Positions 38,189 to 47,599 of a stretch of DNA of 64,000 bases are shown piece by piece; position 1 is the stretch's first letter, and every line of letters begins with the position of its first letter. This stretch comes from Rhizobium etli 8C-3 (GTDB lineage Bacteria; Pseudomonadota; Alphaproteobacteria; Rhizobiales; Rhizobiaceae), in the NCBI RefSeq assembly GCF_001908375.1, contig NZ_CP017241.1, positions 933,001-997,000 on the forward strand. The letters are read 5' to 3'. The position numbers and the translations under genes were made by a program. The notes beneath the pieces were generated by a model. That model saw only the letters and a list, made by a program, of their open reading frames with translations. It searched no databases and had not been told where the DNA came from.

Positions 38189-39112
38189 TCATCCTTCGGG
38201 CAAAGGCACGAATTCCTCTTCGTCCCCCGGAACGATGTCGAAGCGGCCGGTGCGCCACTCCTCCTTCGCCTTCTCGATCCGCTCCTTGGAGGAGGAAACG
38301 AAGTTCCACCAGATGTACCGCTTCGAATTCAGCGCCGCGCCCCCAAAGAGCATCAGATGACAGCCCGCAGGACCTGCCTCAAGGGTGATCGCATCGCCTT
38401 GCCGGAAGACGAGCAGCTGATCGGCGGCAAAGCGGTCGCCGGCGATGATGACTTCGCCCGAAAGCACATAGGCGGCGCGCTCTTCATGGGCCGCGCCGAA
38501 GGGGAACCTGGCACCGGGTTCGATATCGACGTCGGCATAGAGCGTGTCCGAAAATACGCTGACCGGCGATGTCATGCCTTCGAAGGAGCCGATGACGACG
38601 CGCCCTCTCACGCCACGTTCATCGATCAGCGGCATCTCGCTTTTTTCCGTATGGGCAAAGGAGGGGTCGATTTCTTCCTTGTCGTCCGGTAGCGCGAGCC
38701 AGGTCTGCAGGCCCGACATCAGCAGCGGGTGACCACGCAGATTGTCGGGCGTGCGCTCCGAATGCACGATGCCGCGCCCGGCCGTCATCAGGTTGATGTC
38801 GCCAGGCCGTATCACCTTTTCGGTGCCAAGACTGTCCATATGCCGGATTTCGCCATCGAAAAGGTAGGTGACGGTCGACAAGCCGATATGCGGATGCGGT
38901 TTCACGTCCAGCGCCTCGCCAGGCTTCAGAATCGCAGGTCCCATCCGGTCGAAGAAGATGAACGGTCCCACCAGCCGCCGCTGCCGCGTCGGAAGCGCCC
39001 GCCGCACCTGAAAACCGCCGATATCGCTGGTGCGCGGAATGATCAGATTCTCGATGGCGTCGCAGGCGAAGGCATCACCGGGCAGCGGGTCTTTACCGGG
39101 GAAGAAGGACAT
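38189..39112 (-). CDS. Pirin family protein
   Basis: The 307-residue protein is a bicupin. The N-terminal cupin has the metal-binding pattern DVKPHPHIGLSTVTYLFDGE, then MTAGRGIVHSERTPDN, and the C-terminal cupin FPFGAAHEERAAYVLSGEVI. Pirins bind iron and can act as quercetinases or as transcription cofactors; the role here is unknown. The ATG at 39112 has GAAGAAGG-like purine context on the minus strand only weakly, and no upstream start is better. It lies between dxs and an SDR gene on the same strand with about 70 to 100 bp gaps. Confidence 0.9.
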   Translation of the reverse strand: MSFFPGKDPLPGDAFACDAIENLIIPRTSDIGGFQVRRALPTRQRRLVGPFIFFDRMGPAILKPGEALDVKPHPHIGLSTVTYLFDGEIRHMDSLGTEKVIRPGDINLMTAGRGIVHSERTPDNLRGHPLLMSGLQTWLALPDDKEEIDPSFAHTEKSEMPLIDERGVRGRVVIGSFEGMTSPVSVFSDTLYADVDIEPGARFPFGAAHEERAAYVLSGEVIIAGDRFAADQLLVFRQGDAITLEAGPAGCHLMLFGGAALNSKRYIWWNFVSSSKERIEKAKEEWRTGRFDIVPGDEEEFVPLPEG

Positions 39113-39184
39113 GGCGGTTCTCCGAGCAAGAGGGCGCGACCAGCAATAGCGCCTGGCGGGCCGCCGCGAAAGGGTTCATGTTCG

Positions 39185-39952
39185 TCAGATGGCTGTGAAG
39201 CCGTTATCGACAAAAAGATGGGCTCCGTTGACGAAGCTGGATTCGTCGCTCGCCAAGTAGAGCGCCGCCCTGGCCACATCTTCCGGTTCACCGATCCTGC
39301 CCTGCTGAGCAGCAATGGCGGCGTCGGAAACATCGACGCCAAGCGCTTGTAAGTCGGCAACCTCACGAAGCCCGTGCGGCGTACGGATGAAGCCGGGGCA
39401 GACAGCATTGCAGCGGATGTTGCGGTCGCGGAATTCCACCGCAATCGCTCGAGCAAACATATGCACTGCACCCTTGGTCGTGTCATAGAGCACTTCCATC
39501 GGCGTCGCGGCAACGGCGGAGATGGAGGAGGTACAGACGATCGATCCTCCGCCTGCCGCGATCATCTTCGGCAATACGGCCTTTGTCATCAGGAACATCG
39601 AGCGCACGTTGACGGCATGCAGCCAATCCCATTCCTCAGTCGTCGTTTCCAGAAATGGCTTGATGACGATGGTGCCGGCATGATTGAAGAGCACCGTAAC
39701 GGCGCCAAAGCGCTCCTCGACACCGGCAACGGCCGTGTTCACCGCTTTCTCGTCGGAAACGTCGGCAATCCAGTAATCCGCTTCACCGCCTGAATTCCTA
39801 ATGGCCATGACGGTCTGCGCCGCCGCCTCGCCATTGCGGTCTATGATCGCGACACGAGCGCCTTCGGCCGCAAACAGCTTCGACGCTGCGCCGCCCATGC
39901 CGGTCGCACCGCCCGAGACGATGGCAACCTTGCTCTTCAGCCTGTCCGTCAT
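39185..39952 (-). CDS. SDR family oxidoreductase
   Basis: The 255-residue short-chain dehydrogenase has the NAD-binding motif VSGGATGMGGAASKLFAAEG, an NNAG variant NHAG, the catalytic Ser in CTSSISAVAAT, and YDTTKG for the Tyr-x3-Lys pair. The C-terminal end FVNGAHLFVDNGFTAI is typical of classical SDRs. The substrate is unknown; an acidic residue after the first strand (IIDRNGEA) indicates NAD rather than NADP. The start is the ATG at 39952. It sits between xseB and pirin on the minus strand. Confidence 0.92.
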   Translation of the reverse strand: MTDRLKSKVAIVSGGATGMGGAASKLFAAEGARVAIIDRNGEAAAQTVMAIRNSGGEADYWIADVSDEKAVNTAVAGVEERFGAVTVLFNHAGTIVIKPFLETTTEEWDWLHAVNVRSMFLMTKAVLPKMIAAGGGSIVCTSSISAVAATPMEVLYDTTKGAVHMFARAIAVEFRDRNIRCNAVCPGFIRTPHGLREVADLQALGVDVSDAAIAAQQGRIGEPEDVARAALYLASDESSFVNGAHLFVDNGFTAI

Positions 39953-40027
39953 TCTGAACTCTTCCCTGTGCTGTTGGTGGGGATGTTAGACTGACGAATT
40001 TCTTCCGGCCAGAAGTCTTGGGAGATA

Positions 40028-40279
40028 TCAGGCCCCGTCCAGTGGCTCCGTGCCCTGCGGTTTGCCGGCGCGGTCGAGCCGGATCTTCTCGATGCGGTTT
40101 TCTGCAGCCGAAAGCAGCGTCTCGCAATGCTTCTTCAGCGCTTCACCGCGCTCGTAGATCTCGATGGATTCATCGAGCGCCACGTCGCCGCGTTCCAGAC
40201 GGGCAACGATGCTTTCGAGTTCGGCAACTGCCTTTTCGAAGGAAAGACCGGAAACCTCCGGCTTGGCGCTGTCAGTCAT
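40028..40279 (-). CDS. xseB: Exodeoxyribonuclease VII small subunit
   Basis: The 83-residue protein has the XseB pattern: [40 protein letters not shown] and [15 protein letters not shown]. With XseA (not in this window) it forms an exonuclease that degrades single-stranded DNA. The start is the ATG at 40279, 2 bp after the stop of the upstream deacetylase-like gene; a TTG at 40285 would give two more residues. The overlap indicates translational coupling with that gene. Confidence 0.95.
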   Translation of the reverse strand: MTDSAKPEVSGLSFEKAVAELESIVARLERGDVALDESIEIYERGEALKKHCETLLSAAENRIEKIRLDRAGKPQGTEPLDGA

Positions 40280-40281
40280 GC

Positions 40282-41217
40282 TCAACCCTTCATCAATCGA
40301 AGCACATGCAGGCCTGCCGATTCGGCAAGCCCTTCCAGATCATAGCCGCCTTCCAACAAGCTGACGACCCGGTTGGAGGCGCTTTTGTCGGCTATCTCCA
40401 GCAATCTTCCGGTCGCCCAGTCGAAATCCTCGCCGACGAGATTGATCTGCGCCAGGGGATCTCGATGATGCGCGTCGAAGCCGGCAGAGATGATGATGAG
40501 GTCCGGCCGGAAACCGACAAGGGCTGGCAGCACGCGCGATTTGAAAGCCTCGCGGAAATGATCGCTGCCGACATTTGGCGAAAGCGGCGCATTGATGATC
40601 GTGCCGTGCTTGCCGCTTTCCTCCTTCGCTCCCGATCCCGGATAAAGCGGCATCTGATGCGTCGAGCAGAAAAGCACGGAGGCGTCGTCCCAGAAGATGT
40701 CCTGAGTGCCGTTGCCGTGGTGCACGTCCCAGTCGACGATCGCCACTCGCTCGGCACCATAGCGTTTCTGGGCATGGCGCGCGGCGATCGCCGCGTTGTT
40801 GAAGAAGCAAAAGCCCATTGCCGTCGTCTTCTCCGCGTGATGGCCCGGCGGGCGGGCGGCGACGAAGACATTGTCGGCCTTGCCGGTGAAGACGTCATCC
40901 ACCGCAGCCATCGCCGCACCGACGCCCGTCAGCGCCGCCTGCAGGCTCTTCGGGCTCGCATAGGTGTCAGCCTCGATCTGGTTGATCTCACCGTCTCCTT
41001 CCGGAATCTGGCGCATGACGGAGCGCAGATGTTCCTCGGGATGGGCAAGCAGCACGGCCTCCTCATTGGCCAGCGGCGCTTCCTTGCGCTCCAGCCTTTC
41101 AAAATTTGGATGGCCAAGTGCGACGTTGATTGCCCGCATCCGGTCCGGCCGCTCGGGATGGCCCGCGGGGGTGACATGTTCGAGAAAGATCGGGTGTTCG
41201 TAAAGGCGGGTGCTCAT
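40282..41217 (-). CDS. Histone deacetylase family protein (acetoin-utilization AcuC-like)
   Basis: The 311-residue zinc hydrolase has all class I/II deacetylase signatures: [64 protein letters not shown] and [14 protein letters not shown]. These give the zinc ligands Asp-His-Asp and the catalytic His pair. Bacterial members remove acetyl groups from proteins, polyamines or small molecules; the target is unknown. The start is the ATG at 41217 ([14 protein letters not shown]). It leads into xseB and is divergent from the thioesterase gene. Confidence 0.93.
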   Translation of the reverse strand: MSTRLYEHPIFLEHVTPAGHPERPDRMRAINVALGHPNFERLERKEAPLANEEAVLLAHPEEHLRSVMRQIPEGDGEINQIEADTYASPKSLQAALTGVGAAMAAVDDVFTGKADNVFVAARPPGHHAEKTTAMGFCFFNNAAIAARHAQKRYGAERVAIVDWDVHHGNGTQDIFWDDASVLFCSTHQMPLYPGSGAKEESGKHGTIINAPLSPNVGSDHFREAFKSRVLPALVGFRPDLIIISAGFDAHHRDPLAQINLVGEDFDWATGRLLEIADKSASNRVVSLLEGGYDLEGLAESAGLHVLRLMKG

Positions 41218-41378
41218 GCGCATACTCTTATCGCTTGCCCCAGTCATGATCCACACCAGATGGCGCAAATGTCGGCAATTTCAACATAGGCGCTCCTTCG
41301 TGCGCATGTCACCTCCACCGTTTACTTCGGCCTGTGTCGCCATTAGTCTTCAAGCAGGGATGTGAGGATAGGCAGGCG

Positions 41379-41780
41379 ATGACAAAATCGGCGCGCTCGA
41401 ACGTAGCGGAAATACGTGTGCCGTTCCGGGACGTCGACATGCATGGTGAGATGTTCATCTCGTCCTATATTTCCTATGCGGAATCCGTACTTGCAAATTT
41501 CTGGCTGACGCGTCCGGAAGTGGAAGGCGAGCCAATTTATACTGCAAGCAAGATTTCCTGCATCCTGCACCGGCCCTTGCACTACGACGAACTGGTGGAG
41601 TTCACCACCGCGGTCGACAAGATCGGCGTTCGCTCCGTCGGCTTTCTGATTGCCGTTGAGGCGGAAGGCGAACGCGCCGCCGAGGTGGAGATCATCTGGC
41701 AAGCGCGCAATCGCGAAGACCTGTCGCCGGCCGCGCTCCCTGAGGAAACGCGCGACTGGCTTTACACCTTCGTCGATTAG
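41379..41780 (+). CDS. Acyl-CoA thioesterase, 4HBT hotdog family
   Basis: The 133-residue protein has the hotdog-fold start VPFRDVDMHGEMFISSYISY, with the Asp and His of the D-x-D-x2-G type motif, then HRPLHYDELVEFTTAVDKIG and VGFLIAVEAEGERAAEVEII. It is a YbgC/4-hydroxybenzoyl-CoA thioesterase-like hydrolase. The native thioester is unknown. The ATG at 41379 is chosen because GGATAGGCAGGCG lies before it; an earlier start at 41334 would add 15 residues. It ends 9 bp from the convergent bioY gene. Confidence 0.88.
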   Translation: MTKSARSNVAEIRVPFRDVDMHGEMFISSYISYAESVLANFWLTRPEVEGEPIYTASKISCILHRPLHYDELVEFTTAVDKIGVRSVGFLIAVEAEGERAAEVEIIWQARNREDLSPAALPEETRDWLYTFVD

Positions 41781-41789
41781 GCTCCGATC

Positions 41790-42356
41790 CTAGGCACGCG
41801 CAGGCAGAAGCGGATAGCCGACCATAACGGCGCGGCCGGCGAGTGCTGCGACGAAGGCCTTGATGACATCGCCGGGCACGAAGGCCATCGAACCGACGAA
41901 CGCCTGTTGCAGGCCGACGCCGGCAGCAACCCAGAGATAGGCGATCCCCAAAGCATAGAGGACGACGATGCCGCCAATCGCGGATGCGAGGAAGAAGCCG
42001 ACCGTCTGCACGAGGCCGGACTGCTCGGACTTCACCAGGCGCTCGGCGACATAGCCGGTGACGAAAGCGGCAAAGAGCCAGCCGATGAGGAAGCCGGTCG
42101 TCGGTGCGGCAAATGCCGCAAGGCCGCCGCGGCCGCCTGAAAGCACCGGAAGGCCGATTGCAACAAGAACCAGCACGATCAGCACGGCGATTGCACCGCG
42201 GCGCGCGCCGAGCACGACGCCTGCCATCATGACGCCGAGCGACTGGGCGGTGATCGGCACCGGAATGAAGCCGAGGGTGATCGGCGGTAGAATGCCGAGC
42301 GCCACGATGATTGCAGCAAAGAGGGCTGAGAGAACGAGGTCGCGGGTGCTCATCAT
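41790..42356 (-). CDS. bioY: Biotin ECF transporter substrate-binding subunit BioY
   Basis: BioY is the integral membrane protein that binds biotin in the ECF-type importer. The 188-residue protein has five to six helices, the N-terminal MSTRDLVLSALFAAIIVALG and the family segments GFIPVPITAQSLGVMMAGVV, LGARRGAIAVLIVLVLVAIG and FVPGDVIKAFVAALAGR. It is the last gene of bioM-bioN-bioY, 21 bp after bioN. The same gene order has been characterised as bioMNY in Rhizobium etli. Confidence 0.95.
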   Translation of the reverse strand: MMSTRDLVLSALFAAIIVALGILPPITLGFIPVPITAQSLGVMMAGVVLGARRGAIAVLIVLVLVAIGLPVLSGGRGGLAAFAAPTTGFLIGWLFAAFVTGYVAERLVKSEQSGLVQTVGFFLASAIGGIVVLYALGIAYLWVAAGVGLQQAFVGSMAFVPGDVIKAFVAALAGRAVMVGYPLLPARA

Positions 42357-42377
42357 GGGCTCCGTGTTTACAGAATG

Positions 42378-42986
42378 TTAACTGACATGCCGCCGAACGC
42401 CGCGCGCGTCAATCGCTGCGGCAATATTATCCGCATCTCTGAGCGTGAGGATGATCAACGGCGCAAGCACCGTGACGGGCCGCACCTTGATGCCGCGGGC
42501 TGTATGCGCCTCCTTGATCGCCTGGTAGCGGCCAAGGATTTCGGGCACGAAACGGACGACGAGGCCGACTGCAAGTCCCACATCGTTGGCAGCCACCAGG
42601 CCGGCCCGCTCCAATGGGCGGGCAAGCAGCGTGACCTCGTCGATGAATTCGCTGATCGTCGTTGTTGCCGTCACCGCCGCCGCAAAGAGCATCAGCGCCG
42701 TCAGCCGCAGCAGCGCCACGACCGCACCATGCCAGGGATTGAAGGCGAGGCTGAAAAGTGCCACGACGAGGATCGTCAGCAGCACTGGCTTCAGCCGCGC
42801 AATCGCCTGCCCGGAAGACAGGCCGACGCTGGAATAGACCGCCCCTGTGATCAGCACGCCGAGCGAAAGCAGCGCAATGTTGCGGGTCGTGAAGAGAATG
42901 ACGCCGAGGATTGCGAGAACAAGCAGCTTCGAGCGCGCCGGAAGCCGGTGCATGATGCTGGTTCCCTCGACATAAAGCGATTGCAT
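42378..42986 (-). CDS. bioN: Biotin ECF transporter T component BioN
   Basis: BioN (EcfT) is the membrane component that couples ATPase to the BioY subunit. The 202-residue protein has several helices and a cytoplasmic part with AIKEAHTARGIKVRPVTVLA and AAAIDARGVRR. The ARG motifs in these two segments match the Ala-Arg-Gly coupling helices of EcfT. The bioM stop overlaps its start as TGATG, so translation is coupled. Confidence 0.93.
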   Translation of the reverse strand: MQSLYVEGTSIMHRLPARSKLLVLAILGVILFTTRNIALLSLGVLITGAVYSSVGLSSGQAIARLKPVLLTILVVALFSLAFNPWHGAVVALLRLTALMLFAAAVTATTTISEFIDEVTLLARPLERAGLVAANDVGLAVGLVVRFVPEILGRYQAIKEAHTARGIKVRPVTVLAPLIILTLRDADNIAAAIDARGVRRHVS

Positions 42987-43660
42987 CAGGCGGTAATCTC
43001 CCGGTAGCGCGCGATTGCCTCGGCCGCCGGCGCATCGGCGGCAAGCCTGCCCTCGTGGAAGAGCAGGACACGGCCGAAATCGGCGACCAGTTCCAGATCA
43101 TGGCTGATCACGATGGCATTTTCGGGCAGGCCCTCGATGATCTTCTGCACCAGTGCGCGATTCTTGAGATCGAGCTGGTTCGTCGGCTCGTCGAGGATCA
43201 GGATATCGGGGCCCGTCACCAAAACCGCAGCGAGGGCGGCGATCTGCAACTCGCCGCCAGAAAGCTCGTGCGCCCGGCGCGCTGCTAGATGGGTGGCACC
43301 GAAGCGGGCAAGTGCCGCTTCAACCTTCGCTTCGATCTCGGCTTTCGAAAAGCCGCGACCCTTCAATCCGAAGGCAATGTCGTCGCGCACGATCGGCAGG
43401 ATGATCTGGTTCTGCGGCTGCTGGAAGATGAAGCCGACATCAGGAAGGGCCGAATGGGAGGCGGCCGTGTCCTGGCCATTGACGATCACGCGTCCGGCCG
43501 TCGGCTTCGTCAGACCGTTGATCAGCCGCGCGAAAGTGGTCTTTCCCGAGCCGTTGAGGCCGATCACGCCGATGCGGTTTTCCGTGAGAGTAAGGGTCAG
43601 CGGCAAAAGCGCTTCCCGCGCGCCATACGTGACTGCAGCCCCTTCGAAGCGGATTTCCAA
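42986..43660 (-). CDS. bioM: Biotin ECF transporter ATPase BioM
   Basis: The 224-residue ABC ATPase has Walker A (IGLNGSGKTTFARLINGLTK), the Q-loop (FIFQQPQNQIILPIV), the signature ELSGGELQIAALAAVL and Walker B (ILILDEPTNQLD), then the switch His (ISHDLELVADFGR). It powers the BioY-BioN importer. The start is the ATG at 43660. The sequence GCTTCTATAG at 43688 to 43697, about 28 bp before, is only a weak match to the TTATCTATAA BioR consensus; regulation by BioR is therefore unproven here. Confidence 0.96.
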   Translation of the reverse strand: MEIRFEGAAVTYGAREALLPLTLTLTENRIGVIGLNGSGKTTFARLINGLTKPTAGRVIVNGQDTAASHSALPDVGFIFQQPQNQIILPIVRDDIAFGLKGRGFSKAEIEAKVEAALARFGATHLAARRAHELSGGELQIAALAAVLVTGPDILILDEPTNQLDLKNRALVQKIIEGLPENAIVISHDLELVADFGRVLLFHEGRLAADAPAAEAIARYREITA

Positions 43661-43758
43661 ATCATTCCCCCGTCACAATCCGATGCTGCTTCTATAGCCG
43701 CAGCGTCAAAAGTGCAAAACCGGGTGGCTAGGAACATCTTCCCGAATATGATGGACCG

Positions 43759-44949
43759 ATGACGAATCTCTTTTCGAACAGCGATGCCCGCCGGGTTTTC
43801 CTCGCCAAACAGGGCCTCAGCTCTGCGCCGAACCGCGCCCTGACGAAGGCCGGGCTGCTGCAGCTGATCCATGACATCGGTTTCGTGCAGGTGGACAGCA
43901 TCCAGACCGTGGAGCGGGCGCATCACCAGATCCTCTTTTCCCGCAACCAGACATATAGACGCGAACACCTGACCGCGCTCCTGGAAAAGGACGGCGCGCT
44001 GTTCGAGCATTGGACGCACGACGCCTCGATCCTGCCGAGCACCTTCTTCAAATACTGGAAGCACAAATTCAGGCATCAGGAAGAGGTGCTCGTCGAACGC
44101 TGGCGCAAATGGCGCGGCGAGGGCTTCGAGCATGCCTTCGACGAGACCTACGAGCGCGTCGTTCGCGACGGCGCGATCATGGCCCGCGAGATCAAGGCCG
44201 ACGGACACACCTCCGGCGGCTGGTGGAACTGGCATCCCAACAAGACCGCGCTCGAATATTTCTGGCACACCGGCAAGTTCGCCATCGCCGGCCGCTCCAA
44301 TTTCCAGAAGATCTACGATCTGGTCGAGCGTGTCATTCCCGCCCACTTCCGCGATCCGGAAGTAAGCCGCGAGGAGTTTGTCGATTGGGCGTGCCGAAGC
44401 GCGTTGGAACGGCTCGGTTTTGCGACACACGGCGAAATCGCCGCCTTTTGGGATCTGCTGTCGCCGGACGAGGCGAAGACCTGGGTTACAACCCATCGTG
44501 ACGAATTGACCGAAATCCTGATCGAGCCGGCGCTTAGTGGCAAGCCGCGCCCGTCCTGGGCCTTCGCGGATTTCCTTTCGACAGTGGATGACTATTGCGA
44601 GGCTCCAGCGCGCGTTCGCGTCTTGAGCCCCTTCGATCCGGCGATCCGCGACCGCAACCGCACCGAACGCCTGTTCGGCTTCTTCTACCGCATCGAAGTT
44701 TTCGTACCCGAGCCGAAGCGCGAATACGGCTATTACGTCTTTCCACTGCTCGAAGGTGACAAGCTCATCGGCCGCATCGACATGAAGGCCGACCGCAAGA
44801 AGGGCACGCTGGATGTGAAGCGGCTATGGCTGGAGCCCGGCGTGAAGGCTTCTGCCGGACGGATGGAGAGACTGCGGGCAGAACTGGAGCGCGTGGCGAA
44901 GTTTGCGGGGGTGGAGAAGGTTGTGTTTGTCGAGGCATGGAGGGGTTAG
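43759..44949 (+). CDS. YcaQ/AlkZ-type DNA glycosylase (winged-helix protein)
   Basis: The 396-residue protein is a winged-helix protein of the HTH_42 family. It has GLLQLIHDIGFVQVDSIQTV with the Q-x-D motif (QVD), as in YcaQ, which unhooks DNA interstrand crosslinks; AlkZ has Q-x-Q there. Further segments are ARAHHQILFSR-like ERAHHQILFSRNQTYRRE and FEHWTHDASILP, with VRVLSPFDPAIRDRNRTERL and FGFFYRIEVFVPEPKREYGY in the second half. It likely repairs alkylated or crosslinked bases. The start is the ATG at 43759, divergent from bioM. Confidence 0.9.
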   Translation: MTNLFSNSDARRVFLAKQGLSSAPNRALTKAGLLQLIHDIGFVQVDSIQTVERAHHQILFSRNQTYRREHLTALLEKDGALFEHWTHDASILPSTFFKYWKHKFRHQEEVLVERWRKWRGEGFEHAFDETYERVVRDGAIMAREIKADGHTSGGWWNWHPNKTALEYFWHTGKFAIAGRSNFQKIYDLVERVIPAHFRDPEVSREEFVDWACRSALERLGFATHGEIAAFWDLLSPDEAKTWVTTHRDELTEILIEPALSGKPRPSWAFADFLSTVDDYCEAPARVRVLSPFDPAIRDRNRTERLFGFFYRIEVFVPEPKREYGYYVFPLLEGDKLIGRIDMKADRKKGTLDVKRLWLEPGVKASAGRMERLRAELERVAKFAGVEKVVFVEAWRG

Positions 44950-45041
44950 CCGCGTGGCTATTCTGCCCGCAAGTGCCTGAGCTCACCCAGCCACGCATCC
45001 GGCCCCGCAAGCGGCCTTTCCCCTGGCCAAACGGAAACCTC

Positions 45042-46145
45042 TCACCAAATCTCCGTCTTTGAAATCTTGATTCCAAACCCCTCCAGGCCGACATAGTGTC
45101 GCTCGCGGCTGGTGAGCAGCCTGATCGAACTGACGCCGAGGTCTTTCAGGATCTGTGCGCCCAATCCGATTTCCAGCCATTCGCTTTCGCGGCTCTTGGC
45201 CTGCGCGTGGGCTTCGCGGCCCTGGCTGCGGGCCTTGCGGCCGTTGTCGTAGTGGCCGACGCCCACGGAGCCTTCACGGAGGTAGACGATGATTCCGCGG
45301 CCTTCCTCGGCGATCTTCTGCATGTAGTGGTCGACCGGGCTCTTCTTTCCGAAGAGGTCCTCGGCGACATTTTCCGGGTGAAGGCGCACCGGGATGTCGA
45401 TGCCGTCGCGTATATCGCCGAAGACGACGGCGAGGTGCTGCATCGGATCCCAAGGGAGCGAATAGGTGTGCGCCTTGGCCTTGCCGAACGGGGTTTCGAT
45501 TTCGAAGCTGGCGCCGAGTTCGATCAGTGTTTCCTTGCGCTGCCGATAGGCGATCAGGTCTGCGACCGAGACGAGCTTCAGGCTATGCTTTTGTGCAAAG
45601 TCGATGACCTGCGGTCCCCGCGTCACCGTTCCGTCGTCGTTGACGAGCTCGCTGATGACGCCGATCAGCGGCAGTCCAGCGAGCCTGCACAGATCGACGG
45701 CCGCTTCCGTATGGCCAGAACGCATCAAAACGCCGCCTTCGCGGGCAACAAGTGGAAAAATGTGGCCGGGCCGGACGAAATCGCTCGCACCGACATTCGG
45801 ATTGGCGAGATTGCGCACCGTGAGCGTCCGGTCGTCGGCGGAAATGCCGGTCGTCGTGCCGTGCTTGAAATCGACGGAGACGGTGAAGGCCGTGGTGTGG
45901 GCGGAGTCGTTTTCCGCCACCATGGCGTTGAGGTTCAGGCGCTTCGCCTCTTCTTTCGGCATGGGCGTGCAGACGATGCCGGATGTATGGCGAACGATGA
46001 AGGCCATCTTTTCCGGTGTGCAATGGACCGCGGCAACAATCAGGTCGCCTTCGTTCTCCCGGTCGTCGTCATCCATGACGACGACGATTTCGCCGGCTTC
46101 GAAGGCTCGGATGGCATCGACGACACGCTTCTGGTCATAAGGCAT
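45042..46145 (-). CDS. ribB: 3,4-dihydroxy-2-butanone 4-phosphate synthase with degenerate GTP cyclohydrolase II half
   Basis: The 367-residue protein makes the four-carbon precursor of riboflavin. The N-terminal RibB half (to about residue 200) has VVVMDDDDRENEGDLIVAAV, MPKEEAKRLNLNAMV, HTTAFTVSVD, GISADDRTLTVRN and HTEAAVDLCRLAGLPLIGVI. The C-terminal half aligns with RibA, but the zinc site C-x2-GD-x8-C-x-C is gone: the region reads VRLHPENVAEDLFGKKSPVD without Cys. This is the RibBX form. The start is the ATG at 46145, 10 bp after aroC, so both are one operon. Confidence 0.92.
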   Translation of the reverse strand: MPYDQKRVVDAIRAFEAGEIVVVMDDDDRENEGDLIVAAVHCTPEKMAFIVRHTSGIVCTPMPKEEAKRLNLNAMVAENDSAHTTAFTVSVDFKHGTTTGISADDRTLTVRNLANPNVGASDFVRPGHIFPLVAREGGVLMRSGHTEAAVDLCRLAGLPLIGVISELVNDDGTVTRGPQVIDFAQKHSLKLVSVADLIAYRQRKETLIELGASFEIETPFGKAKAHTYSLPWDPMQHLAVVFGDIRDGIDIPVRLHPENVAEDLFGKKSPVDHYMQKIAEEGRGIIVYLREGSVGVGHYDNGRKARSQGREAHAQAKSRESEWLEIGLGAQILKDLGVSSIRLLTSRERHYVGLEGFGIKISKTEIW

Positions 46146-46155
46146 GAGACGGTTC

Positions 46156-47253
46156 CTATTTCAGACGGCCGGTCTGGCCGCGGTCGCGGAGGTAGTGGTC
46201 GGCAATGGCGCAGGCGACCATGGCTTCGCCGATCGGCACGGCCCTGATGCCGACGCAGGGGTCGTGCCGGCCCTTGGTGCGGATATCGACATTATTGCCA
46301 TCGGCATCAATCGAGCGCCGCTCGGTGAGAATGGAGGAAGTCGGCTTGATCGCAAAGCGCGCGATCACCGGCTGGCCGGTCGATATGCCGCCTAAGATCC
46401 CGCCGGCGTGGTTGGAAAGAAACAGCGGCTTGCCGTCATTGCCCATGCGCATCTCGTCGGCGTTTTCTTCGCCGGTGATCTCTGCAGCGCCGAACCCATT
46501 GCCGATCTCGACGCCCTTCACGGCATTGATCGACATCAGCAGCGAGGCGATGTCCTGGTCGAGCTTGGCATAGATGGGCGCACCGAGCCCGGCCGGAACA
46601 TTTTCAGCCACGACTTCGACGACGGCGCCGATCGAGGAGCCGTTCTTGCGGATGCCGTCAAGATACTCCTCCCATACGGGCACGATTTCAGCATCGGGCG
46701 AGAAGAAGGGATTTTGGTTGACCTGATCCCAATCCCAGTTATGGCGGTTGATCTTGTGCTTGCCGATCTGCACGAGAGCTCCGTGAACTTTCATGTTCGG
46801 CACGACGAGACGGGCAATCCCGCCGGCCGCCACACGTGCCGCGGTTTCACGGGCGGAGGAGCGGCCGCCGCCGCGATAGTCGCGGATGCCGTATTTGACG
46901 TCATAGGTATAGTCGGCATGGCCGGGACGGTATTGTCGGGCAATCTCGCCGTAATCCTTGGAGCGCTGGTCCGTATTCTCGATCATCATCGCGATCGGCG
47001 TTCCGGTCGTGGTCATGGTCTCGCCGTCGGCATCCAGCATCACGCCGGACAGCACCTTCACGAGGTCCGCCTCGCGGCGCTGCGTGACGAAACGCGACTG
47101 GCCGGGCTTTCGCCTGTCGAGCCAGCCCTGAATGTCTTCGAGCTTGAAGCGCAGGCCGGGAGGGCAGCCGTCGACGACGCAGCCGAGGGCCGGGCCGTGG
47201 CTCTCGCCCCAGGTTGTTACGCGAAAGAGATGACCGAATGTATTGTGCGACAT
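46156..47253 (-). CDS. aroC: Chorismate synthase
   Basis: The 365-residue FMN-dependent enzyme makes chorismate from EPSP, the last step of the shikimate pathway. Visible are [60 protein letters not shown] and [20 protein letters not shown]. The ATG at 47253 gives the standard length; a longer frame to 47304 adds an unrelated part. ribB follows after 10 bp. Together with the EPSP synthase near 4 kb, the window holds the last two enzymes of the pathway, in separate loci. Confidence 0.97.
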   Translation of the reverse strand: MSHNTFGHLFRVTTWGESHGPALGCVVDGCPPGLRFKLEDIQGWLDRRKPGQSRFVTQRREADLVKVLSGVMLDADGETMTTTGTPIAMMIENTDQRSKDYGEIARQYRPGHADYTYDVKYGIRDYRGGGRSSARETAARVAAGGIARLVVPNMKVHGALVQIGKHKINRHNWDWDQVNQNPFFSPDAEIVPVWEEYLDGIRKNGSSIGAVVEVVAENVPAGLGAPIYAKLDQDIASLLMSINAVKGVEIGNGFGAAEITGEENADEMRMGNDGKPLFLSNHAGGILGGISTGQPVIARFAIKPTSSILTERRSIDADGNNVDIRTKGRHDPCVGIRAVPIGEAMVACAIADHYLRDRGQTGRLK

Positions 47254-47599
47254 GTGTTCCGACCGCGCGCGGCAACCCGCGCCATTCTCCAAAATGCGCG
47301 ACACTCATAGGCCAAAATGAGGTTGGGGCAAAAGCCTTTCTTTGCGTGAAAATGCATGTGAGGAAGAAATGCTGTTTGCGCAATTTGTGCCAGATGCGGC
47401 TTTTGGACGCCATCGGCATTGGGAAATGCCGCAGCGCTTCATCCGCCTGCCAGCACCTTTGCCCGTTCTGCGGGTAGAAGGGGACATGCCGTATTCTGCT
47501 GAAATCTCGGCGGTGGGGATGGCAGGTTCCCTCACCCGTTCAAGGAGGGGTAAACCAAAGAGAGCGGCAGCAGAATCGCAAACAGCTATTTAAAGCCGC
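47254..47599. other. Gap between aroC and the GGDEF/EAL gene with no supported gene
   Basis: This 346-bp gap lies upstream of aroC and downstream of the GGDEF/EAL gene. Two open frames of about 75 to 83 codons on opposite strands overlap each other and have no ribosome site or family, so neither is called. It must contain the aroC promoter. Confidence 0.5.

Noticed and set aside
43688..43697. GCTTCTATAG as a BioR box before bioM
   Set aside because: It keeps only about six of ten bases of the TTATCTATAA consensus and lacks the second half of the palindrome.
47305..47593. Two overlapping frames of about 80 codons between aroC and the GGDEF/EAL gene
   Set aside because: They are on opposite strands over the same DNA, with no ribosome site and no recognisable product.
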